Shown piece by piece: positions 9,944 to 16,617 of a stretch of DNA of 47,980 nucleotides. Each line of letters starts with the position of its first letter. Within the stretch, counting starts at the first letter, position 1. The stretch spans positions 1-47,980 of the forward strand of contig JASBTS010000049.1 of NCBI GenBank assembly GCA_030148305.1. Reading direction: 5' to 3'. The notes beneath the pieces were generated by a model. The model was not told where the DNA came from, searched no databases, and saw only the letters and a list, made by a program, of their open reading frames with translations. The position numbers and the translations under genes are program-made. The DNA is from Allomuricauda sp. GTDB taxonomy: Bacteria; Bacteroidota; Bacteroidia; Flavobacteriales; Flavobacteriaceae.

Positions 9944-10366
9944 ATGGAAATGATAGAAACTTATGTGGTGTCGGGGATTGGCTACCATCCTTTTTTGATA
10001 AGGGAAGGATGGCAATTGGCCCAACTAAATTATATTGAATCACAGCACATTGACCAAATTTTCCATTTGGATGTGCATAGGCACACGGATGAAGTGTTTG
10101 TCCTTATCAAAGGACAAGCAGTATTGATCGGAGCGACTATCCACAATGGCGAACCCATTTTTGAGGCGGAGCTCATGAGGTCCGATGTAATATATAATAT
10201 TCCTCAAGGAAGATGGCACAATATAGCCATGGGGGAAGGGAGTGAAGTATTGATTGCTGAAAAATCCAATACACATGTGTCGGATTTTGAACAATTTCAA
10301 TTGAACAAAACCCAAGTAAGAGAGTTGAGGAACCTTGTCAAGAAATTTTTCGACTCCGAGATATAG
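9944..10366 (+). CDS. Cupin-like protein with intact metal site (cupin 2)
   Basis: The ORF track start (9860) lies inside the MFS gene. The ATG at 9944 (MEMIETY), 16 bases after the MFS stop, fits the alignment with cupin 1 (IDTY). The 140-aa protein carries a single cupin barrel with HRHTDEVFVLIKG (two His and a Glu) and RWHNI (third His), the usual metal ligands. Paralogue of cupin 1. It differs from KdgF-type uronate cupins, whose motif order is different and which are shorter. Possible roles are a sugar isomerase or epimerase, or, with its degenerate partner, a hetero-oligomeric enzyme. Function is not recognised. Confidence 0.75.
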   Translation: MEMIETYVVSGIGYHPFLIREGWQLAQLNYIESQHIDQIFHLDVHRHTDEVFVLIKGQAVLIGATIHNGEPIFEAELMRSDVIYNIPQGRWHNIAMGEGSEVLIAEKSNTHVSDFEQFQLNKTQVRELRNLVKKFFDSEI

Positions 10367-10392
10367 TGGGTCGAAACAATCCAACACGAAAG

Positions 10393-11193
10393 ATGCAAAA
10401 AATAGATTTAACAGGAAAGAAAGCTTTGGTAACAGGTGGGAGTAGGGGCATTGGAGCTGGGATATGTCGTGAGTTGGCCAAATGTGGTGCGGATATATTC
10501 ATTAATTATTTCAATAGGGAAAATGAGGCAATTGAATTGAAGAAAGAAATCCAGCAAAAATATGGCGTTCAGGCAGGCATATATAAAGCGGATATTTCAA
10601 AAGCCCAAGAGGCAAAAGATCTTTTTGATCAAATGGACCGTGAAATAGGAACATTGGATATTTTGGTCAATAATGCGGGAACAGAAAGTATTTCCCATGT
10701 CTTGGATCTCGATCCACACGAATGGGATAGGGTCGTTGATATAAACCTGAAAGGCCCCTTCCTCTGCTCTCAGCAAGCTGCACATCGAATGTCGGTCAAG
10801 GCAAAGGGCGTGATTATCAATATAACCTCAATACATGATGTGGTTCCTAGAAAGGGTTTGGTGCACTATTGTTCAGCAAAAGCAGGGTTAAAGATGTTGT
10901 CCAAATGTCTTTCACTTGAATTGGCGGATAAAAATATAAGGGTGGTTTCCGTTGCGCCCGGAGCAATCGAAACGGAAATGAACCGGGAGGAAATCGCCAA
11001 GTTCGGGAAACATAGGTTTGAGGAATGGATTCCTCAGGGACGGATAGGGAAAATAGCCGATGTTGCTCCAACGGTTGCCTTTTTGGCAAGTGATCTGGCG
11101 GCATATATCAATGGTGCGGACATTTATATTGACGGTTCCTATATGAACCACACGATCCAATATGATCCAAGACCTAAAAAAGAAAATAACTAG
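10393..11193 (+). CDS. SDR oxidoreductase, probable aldose 1-dehydrogenase
   Basis: The ORF track uses a GTG at 10366; the ATG at 10393 (MQKIDLTGKKALVTGG) is the usual SDR beginning. The 266-aa protein has the Rossmann motif TGGSRGIG, NNAG, and catalytic Ser146, Tyr159 and Lys163 in a YCSAK sequence. The region around the active site (TSIHD, LVHYCSAKAGLKML, VAPGAIETEMN, WIPQGRIG, LASDLAAYING) matches Bacillus glucose 1-dehydrogenase segment by segment as I recall that sequence. I therefore infer oxidation of an unphosphorylated aldose, most likely mannose, to its lactone. That fits the lactonase and mannonate dehydratase downstream. An alternative is a keto-sugar-acid reductase such as DehR, but no uronate lyases are present here. 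Confidence 0.8.
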   Translation: MQKIDLTGKKALVTGGSRGIGAGICRELAKCGADIFINYFNRENEAIELKKEIQQKYGVQAGIYKADISKAQEAKDLFDQMDREIGTLDILVNNAGTESISHVLDLDPHEWDRVVDINLKGPFLCSQQAAHRMSVKAKGVIINITSIHDVVPRKGLVHYCSAKAGLKMLSKCLSLELADKNIRVVSVAPGAIETEMNREEIAKFGKHRFEEWIPQGRIGKIADVAPTVAFLASDLAAYINGADIYIDGSYMNHTIQYDPRPKKENN

Positions 11194-11205
11194 GCTGTGT
11201 TCGTC

Positions 11206-12357
11206 ATGTCAAATAAAATTATATTAAAAGGAATTGCTTGGGACCACCCCAGAGGTTATCAACCATTAAGAGCAACTTCCAAGGCATTTTCAGAACAGAA
11301 CCAAGAAATTTCCATTCAATGGGATGTACGGTCCTTGAAGGAATTTGGGGATACACCTATTGAAGACCTGATGGAAACGTATGATCTAATAACTGTAGAT
11401 CACCCTTATATGGGCCAGGCCCATGCTAACAAGTTGCTTTTACCCCTGGAGAAAAAGATATCTGAAAAAATACTACAGATACTGGAACAGCAATCCATTG
11501 GCCCAAGTTTCCACTCGTACCGATATATGGGCCATTTATATGCACTGCCCATCGATGCCGCGGCATTGGTTGCCGCATCCAGAGATGATCTGATCAAGGA
11601 ACTTAAAATAGGATTGCCCATGATAAGGGCGGACCTATTCAGGCTCTATAAGAAAGTTCCCGATAGCCAAAGCATTGCATGGCCCCTATGTCCTACCGAC
11701 TTATGGTGTACCTTTTTGACCCTTTGTGCGCAGGACATCGGAAGGGACTTTATCAAAGATCATACGATTAATGAAAAAGCAGGGAGTTCGGTGCTCAATG
11801 AAATAAAACAACATTTAGAACATCTTCATCCGGATTCACTGAACTGGAACCCTATCCAAATTTTAGACGCAATGGCATCGGGGGATGAAATTCTATATTC
11901 TCCTTTTTTGTTTGGATATGTCAACTACTCCCAAACCGGGTTCGCAAGAAAAACCGTGAGTTTTCATAATAGTCCCACAGGCGCAAAGAGTGGGGTTTCC
12001 ACCATTCTTGGTGGGGTAGGGCTTGCGGTTTCCAACAAATGTGAACACCCTGATGAAGCTGTTTCCTATGTGGTCTATACTGCAATGGGTGATGTTCAAA
12101 AGGGCATTTATGCCAAAAACGGAGGACAGCCCGGTAATTTAATAGCTTGGCTAGACGAGGAAAATAACAATAGAAGCCTTGATTTTTTCAAAAACACACT
12201 TCAAACGATGGAGAATGTGTACGTACGTCCAAAGCATCCTGGCTGGAACCGATTTCAGGAACAAGGAGCTGATCTATTGCATTCTGGACTGGTAGGTGAT
12301 ATTGAATCGGATAGAGTAATGAAGGACTTGAACCAATTATATAGATCAATTGAATGA
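11206..12357 (+). CDS. Orphan solute-binding-protein-like, cytoplasmic
   Basis: Start taken at the ATG at 11206, 12 bases after the SDR stop; a GTG at 11197 would add three residues. The 383-aa sequence has the fold pattern of a family 1 extracellular solute-binding protein of ABC importers: ITVDHPYMGQAHANKLLLPLE, a hinge region with YALPIDAAALVAASRDDL, GGVGLAVSNKCEHPDEAVSYV and a C-terminal helical lobe. Neither possible N-terminus is a signal peptide or lipobox, and there are no ABC permease or ATPase genes in the window. It therefore seems to be a cytoplasmic ligand-binding protein, or a protein that has lost export. It sits directly before the crotonase (1-base gap), so its ligand may be the substrate of the acyl-CoA module. 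Confidence 0.7.
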   Translation: MSNKIILKGIAWDHPRGYQPLRATSKAFSEQNQEISIQWDVRSLKEFGDTPIEDLMETYDLITVDHPYMGQAHANKLLLPLEKKISEKILQILEQQSIGPSFHSYRYMGHLYALPIDAAALVAASRDDLIKELKIGLPMIRADLFRLYKKVPDSQSIAWPLCPTDLWCTFLTLCAQDIGRDFIKDHTINEKAGSSVLNEIKQHLEHLHPDSLNWNPIQILDAMASGDEILYSPFLFGYVNYSQTGFARKTVSFHNSPTGAKSGVSTILGGVGLAVSNKCEHPDEAVSYVVYTAMGDVQKGIYAKNGGQPGNLIAWLDEENNNRSLDFFKNTLQTMENVYVRPKHPGWNRFQEQGADLLHSGLVGDIESDRVMKDLNQLYRSIE

Positions 12358-12358
12358 T

Positions 12359-13126
12359 ATGGGTGGAAATTATGAAAATATTAAAGTAGAAGTCCATGAA
12401 GGCGTGGCTACCCTTCGTTTCAGCCGCCCCGATCAACTCAACGCAATGAACAGGAAAATGATGGATGAAATCATTTCTGGAATAGAAGTGATCAATGCGA
12501 ACGATAAAATTATGGTTGCCGTGATTACGGGTGAGGGCAGGGCTTTTATGGCCGGAGCCGATATAAAGGAATATGCAGGCCAGACCCCGGAAGAGTTTGA
12601 AGCCTTCCAAAAAAATGGGATCAGATTATATGAAAGTATAGAAAATGCCCCAAAACCTTGGATAGCCGCTGTAAATGGTTTTGCATTGGGAGGTGGATTT
12701 GAAATCGCTTTGGCATGTGATATGATCGTGGCTTCCAAAGTGGCCAAAATGGGTCTGCCCGAAGTGTTTTTGAGCTTGGTTCCAGGAGGCGGGGGAACCC
12801 AGCGTTTGATTCAGAAGATAGGGGTCAACAGGGCAAAGGAAATGCTTTTTACAGGGGGACAGTATTCGGCAGAGACATTATTGGGCTGGGGAATTGTCAA
12901 TCAAGTGTTTCAGGAAGAAGAATTTGATCAAGGGGTTACTGGTTTTGCACAAAAACTGAGCAGAAGGCCATCACGGGCCATTGGACAGTTGAAGCGTTTG
13001 GCAAATTTGAGTCTTACTTCCATTCCCTTTGATCAAAAGATCGAAGAGGAAGGAAAGGTTGTAATAGCACTGTTTTATAGTGAGGAGGCCCAAAAGGCCA
13101 TTCATGACTTTATGCATAAAAGGTAG
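12359..13126 (+). CDS. Enoyl-CoA hydratase/isomerase (crotonase) family protein
   Basis: The ORF track uses TTG at 12350; ATG at 12359 (MGGNYENIKVEVHEG) is preferred and abuts the upstream stop. The 255-aa protein is a standard crotonase: GRAFMAGADIKEY forms the CoA and oxyanion region, GGGFEIALACD gives Glu115 and LPEVFLSLVPGGGGTQR gives Glu135. Both acid residues of genuine hydratases are present and 20 residues apart, so hydration of an enoyl-CoA is possible. It lies between the orphan binding protein and the lactonase, and a class III CoA-transferase is 1 kb downstream. Together these suggest activation of a small carboxylic acid as CoA ester followed by hydration, comparable in logic to CaiB/CaiD. 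The substrate is not known. Confidence 0.85.
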   Translation: MGGNYENIKVEVHEGVATLRFSRPDQLNAMNRKMMDEIISGIEVINANDKIMVAVITGEGRAFMAGADIKEYAGQTPEEFEAFQKNGIRLYESIENAPKPWIAAVNGFALGGGFEIALACDMIVASKVAKMGLPEVFLSLVPGGGGTQRLIQKIGVNRAKEMLFTGGQYSAETLLGWGIVNQVFQEEEFDQGVTGFAQKLSRRPSRAIGQLKRLANLSLTSIPFDQKIEEEGKVVIALFYSEEAQKAIHDFMHKR

Positions 13127-13129
13127 GAT

Positions 13130-14179
13130 ATGTGGATTACATTCTTTATTGGCAGCTATACGGAATATCCCATACCAGGTTTCGGGGGAATGGGCCAAGG
13201 TATCTATACCGTCAAATTGAATACCAAAACAGGTGAATTAAAACATATACACTCCAAAAAGGAACGTAACCCAAGTTATTTGGCCATAAGCACTGATAAC
13301 AGGTTTTTATACTGTCCCACAGAGTTGGATGAGACCGAGTTCCCCAGGATTAGGGCCTATAAGGTCAATAAAGATTTTTCCCTTGAGTTTTTGAATGAGC
13401 AGCAAATTTATGGAGGTTACCCTTGTCATGTTGCTGTGGATTCGAGAAGTGTTTTTGTGGCCTGCTACGCCACTGGTAATATCATTCAATATCCGTTGAA
13501 TACGGATGGAAAGTTGGGGACTGCAATTGCAGATTACCAGCATAGGGGAATCGGGATTGACAAAGACCGTCAAGAAGGGCCTCATGCACATCAGATTGCG
13601 GTCCATCCAAACGGAAAGGACATTTATGTTTGCGATTTGGGTATTGATATCATCAAGGCTTATAGATATAATGGAGCAAAGTTAAGTCCAAAAACCATTG
13701 GAGATTGTACGGTAAGCAAAGGTAGTGGGCCCCGCCATCTGGTCTTTGGTTCAGAGGGAGGCCGTGCCTATGTCATCAATGAATTGAAAGGGAATATTTC
13801 AGTCCTTGGAATGTCTGGAGAATCCTATAGGGAAATCGATGTTTATCCCTTTCTTCCCAAGAATTATTTGGGAAAGCCAAGTGCTTCAGCGGTTCGCATC
13901 CACCCAAATGGCCGATTCTTATACGCTGCCAATAGGGGGTCTGAGACGATTTCAGTTTTTTCCATTGCAAAAGAAAAATTGGATTTGGTTGGATATGAAC
14001 ACACTGGAGGTGAGGAACTACGTGAATTCAACATAACCCCAGATGGCCACTGGTTGTTGGCATGCCTCCAAAACTCACACGATATCGTGGTGTATAACAT
14101 CAATGGGAATGGCATGTTGTCCGAGAAATTCAGGACCAAGGAAATTTTGTCACCGGTCTGTGTAACATTTCTTAATTGA
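13130..14179 (+). CDS. Beta-propeller lactonase (YbhE/Pgl-like)
   Basis: A 349-aa protein of the seven-bladed lactonase family (PF10282, 6-phosphogluconolactonase type). Signs are FFIGSYTE at the start, GQGIYTVKLNTKTGEL, NPSYLAIS, GPHAHQIAVHPNGKDIYVCDLG with the characteristic His-x-His, GSGPRHLVFG, and RIHPNGRFLYAANRGSETISVF. No signal peptide, so it is cytoplasmic. In the context of an aldose dehydrogenase upstream and mannonate dehydratase downstream, I infer that it opens mannonolactone to mannonate rather than acting on 6-phosphogluconolactone. The gap to the crotonase gene is 3 bases. Confidence 0.86.
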   Translation: MWITFFIGSYTEYPIPGFGGMGQGIYTVKLNTKTGELKHIHSKKERNPSYLAISTDNRFLYCPTELDETEFPRIRAYKVNKDFSLEFLNEQQIYGGYPCHVAVDSRSVFVACYATGNIIQYPLNTDGKLGTAIADYQHRGIGIDKDRQEGPHAHQIAVHPNGKDIYVCDLGIDIIKAYRYNGAKLSPKTIGDCTVSKGSGPRHLVFGSEGGRAYVINELKGNISVLGMSGESYREIDVYPFLPKNYLGKPSASAVRIHPNGRFLYAANRGSETISVFSIAKEKLDLVGYEHTGGEELREFNITPDGHWLLACLQNSHDIVVYNINGNGMLSEKFRTKEILSPVCVTFLN

Positions 14180-14207
14180 ATAAAATAACTAAACCGATTT
14201 AGTTTTT

Positions 14208-15407
14208 ATGAAGAAAAATAATGAAGTAAATGAGGGAGCTTTAGAAGGGCTGGTGGTAGCCGATTTTTCCCAATTGGCCCAAGGTCCTTGGGCTACCCAA
14301 ATGCTAGGGGATATGGGGGCGGAAATCATCAAGATTGAGCCCTTAAAAGGAGATTGGATGAGGCATTTCTCATATGGAAACCTATATCCCAAAGGGGAAA
14401 GTATATCCTTTGTAAGTTTCAACAGGAACAAGAAGAGTATCGCCTTGAATCTAAAGGATAGTGCCGACCATGAGATTGCAAGGAATATTATCCGTAAAGC
14501 GGACATCCTTGTGGAGAATTTTAGGCCAGGGGTAATGGAGCGGCTTGGTCTTGGCTATGAGGCGATGAAGGAACTGAACCCTGGGTTGATATATTGTTCC
14601 AGTTCAGGATATGGCTCATCGGGCCCATACACCAAACGCCCCGGACAGGATTTGTTGGCCCAAGCGGTAAGTGGAACAGCTTCCTTGAATGGAAGAAAGT
14701 ATGATATTCCCATGGTTACGGCCGTAGGACAAGCAGATTTGCTCACAAGTCTATTTTTGGTTCAGTCCATCTTGGCCGCTATCTATTCCAGGGAAAAATC
14801 GGGAAAGGGACAGAAGATAGAAACCAATTTGTTGAGCTCCATTATAGGGTTTCATATACAGGAAATTACCGCCTTTCTATACCAAAAAGAAAGGCCGGAG
14901 CGCAGTGAAAGAGGCATACCGAACCCATGGCTCGGGGCACCATACGGATTGTATCCAACCAAAGACGGTTATTTGGCGATAGGCATGAACTCGGTACGAA
15001 AATTAGCAGATTTGGTGGGATTGGATAAATATAGGTCTCAGGAATATGAATCCAATAATATCATGAGGGACAGGGATGAAATTAGAAAGGATTTTGAGAC
15101 TGTTTTTGTGACAAGGACCACCAAGGAATGGCTCGATGACCTATTAAAAGAGGATATTTGGTGCTCACAGGTGAATACCTTGGAAGAGATGGTTTGCGAC
15201 CCCCAGGTGCTTCATAACCACATGATCATGTCCTATGAACACCCTACTATCGGGAATATTGGAACAACTGGGTTTCCTGTGGAGTTCAGTGATACCCCAC
15301 AGTGTATTTATAGACCTGCACCACTACTGAACGAACACCGTGAAGAAATCATCGTGACATTTTGCGGAGAAATCAACCATAACAAAACAAAAATCAACAC
15401 AAAATGA
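14208..15407 (+). CDS. Class III CoA-transferase (CaiB/BaiF family)
   Basis: A 399-aa cytoplasmic protein with the class III CoA-transferase pattern: ADFSQLAQGPWATQMLGDMGAEIIKIE at the N-terminus, NRNKKSIALNLKD, VENFRPGVMERLGLGYE, YCSSSGYGSSGPY, and RPGQDLLAQAVSG, in which Asp148 is the expected catalytic residue that carries the acyl anhydride and CoA. Length is typical. These enzymes move CoA between two carboxylic acids (formate/oxalate, carnitine/crotonobetaine, succinate/itaconate and others). Its last codon overlaps the uxuA start (ATGA), so it is translationally coupled to the sugar-acid enzyme, which is unusual. Substrate unknown; it may activate an acid released from the glycan. Confidence 0.9.
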   Translation: MKKNNEVNEGALEGLVVADFSQLAQGPWATQMLGDMGAEIIKIEPLKGDWMRHFSYGNLYPKGESISFVSFNRNKKSIALNLKDSADHEIARNIIRKADILVENFRPGVMERLGLGYEAMKELNPGLIYCSSSGYGSSGPYTKRPGQDLLAQAVSGTASLNGRKYDIPMVTAVGQADLLTSLFLVQSILAAIYSREKSGKGQKIETNLLSSIIGFHIQEITAFLYQKERPERSERGIPNPWLGAPYGLYPTKDGYLAIGMNSVRKLADLVGLDKYRSQEYESNNIMRDRDEIRKDFETVFVTRTTKEWLDDLLKEDIWCSQVNTLEEMVCDPQVLHNHMIMSYEHPTIGNIGTTGFPVEFSDTPQCIYRPAPLLNEHREEIIVTFCGEINHNKTKINTK

Positions 15408-16468
15408 AATTAGGTTTTGGACTGTACCGGCACATGCTCGACCAAGAACATTACAAGTTTGCAAAACAGTGCGGGGCCACCCATTTGGTCATACACATGG
15501 TAGACTATTTTGGGCACAATGACAAAAATGCAGACCAACCCATTGGCGGAAGCAAAGGATGGGGCAAGGCCGGTCGTAAGGATAAAATATGGAGCTATGA
15601 AGAGTTGAGATCCATCAAAGATGAAATCAATGCCAATGGATTGGAATTGGAAGCCATTGAAAACTTTGATCCGGCCCATTGGTATGATGTCCTTTTGGGA
15701 GGTCCCAAGAGGGATGAACAACTTGAAAATTTGAAGCAGCTCATCCGAAATGTCGGCAAAGCGGGAATTCCTGTTTTTGGATATAATTTTTCACTTGCGG
15801 GGGTGTCCTCAAGAACTGTTGGGGCCTACGCCAGGGGAGAAGCAATGTCTGTTGGCATGGAGGGTGAGGTAGATGGTAACCCCATTCCCAATGGCATGGT
15901 CTGGAACATGGTTTATGATGAAAATGCCGTTGAAGGAACCCTCCCCAGGATTTCCCATGACGAGCTATGGAATAGGTTGCACTACTTTTTGGATGCGCTG
16001 GTTCCGGTAGCTGAGGAGGCAGGAGTCAAATTGGCCGCTCATCCCGATGACCCACCTATGCCCTATGTCCGAGACACTCCTCGTTTGGTCTACCAACCCG
16101 ATATGTACCAACGCTTGATAGATCTACGACCAAGCCCCAATAATAATTTGGAGTTCTGCCTGGGTTCCATTGCAGAAATGTCCGAAGGAGATGTCTATGA
16201 AGCAACGGACAGATATACCAAACAGGGTAAGGTTTCCTACATACATTTTCGAAATGTCAAAGGAAAAGTCCCCCATTATAAAGAAGTTTTTGTGGATGAA
16301 GGGGACATAGATATGTTCAGAATACTTGAGATTTTGAAGGAGAATAATTTTGAAGGGGTCCTTATTCCAGATCATACCCCGCAAATGAGCTGTGGTGCAC
16401 CATGGCATGCCGGTATGGCATACGCCATGGGTTATATGAAGGCAGCCATGGAATTGGTAGGGAACTAA
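15404..16468 (+). CDS. uxuA: D-mannonate dehydratase
   Basis: A 354-aa TIM-barrel enzyme of the UxuA family that dehydrates D-mannonate to 2-keto-3-deoxygluconate (KDG). Metal-binding residues sit in recognisable motifs: HPDDPP (His213), FCLGSI (Cys252), HFRNVKG (His281) and PDHTP (His324). The N-terminus MKLGFGLYRHM also fits. In the usual pathway mannonate comes from glucuronate through UxaC and UxuB, neither of which is present here. A dehydrogenase and a lactonase precede it instead, which supports mannonate made by direct oxidation of mannose. The product feeds KdgK and KDPG aldolase at the end of the same locus. Confidence 0.92.
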   Translation: MKLGFGLYRHMLDQEHYKFAKQCGATHLVIHMVDYFGHNDKNADQPIGGSKGWGKAGRKDKIWSYEELRSIKDEINANGLELEAIENFDPAHWYDVLLGGPKRDEQLENLKQLIRNVGKAGIPVFGYNFSLAGVSSRTVGAYARGEAMSVGMEGEVDGNPIPNGMVWNMVYDENAVEGTLPRISHDELWNRLHYFLDALVPVAEEAGVKLAAHPDDPPMPYVRDTPRLVYQPDMYQRLIDLRPSPNNNLEFCLGSIAEMSEGDVYEATDRYTKQGKVSYIHFRNVKGKVPHYKEVFVDEGDIDMFRILEILKENNFEGVLIPDHTPQMSCGAPWHAGMAYAMGYMKAAMELVGN

Positions 16469-16519
16469 TGCCAAAAAATCAAAGAACGCTGCTTATGGCG
16501 GTTGGTTGAATTAGCCTTT

Positions 16520-16563
16520 TTGAATTGTGGAGTGCATCGAACATGAAGGTGCACTCCATTCAA
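16520..16563 (+). promoter_or_regulatory. Intergenic hairpin before GH38 gene 2
   Basis: In the 149-base gap between uxuA and the second GH38 gene, TTGAAT-TGT-GGAGTGCA is followed 13 bases later by TGCACTCCATTCAA, giving a 14-bp stem with a 3-base bulge. No T-run follows. It is the second hairpin placed directly upstream of a GH38 gene, so it may mark an mRNA processing or attenuation point within the long transcript. Confidence 0.5.
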
Positions 16564-16617
16564 AGAGATCAGCAAATTATGATGAGGTTAACTAATGTGA
16601 ATATTAACAAACAAACT

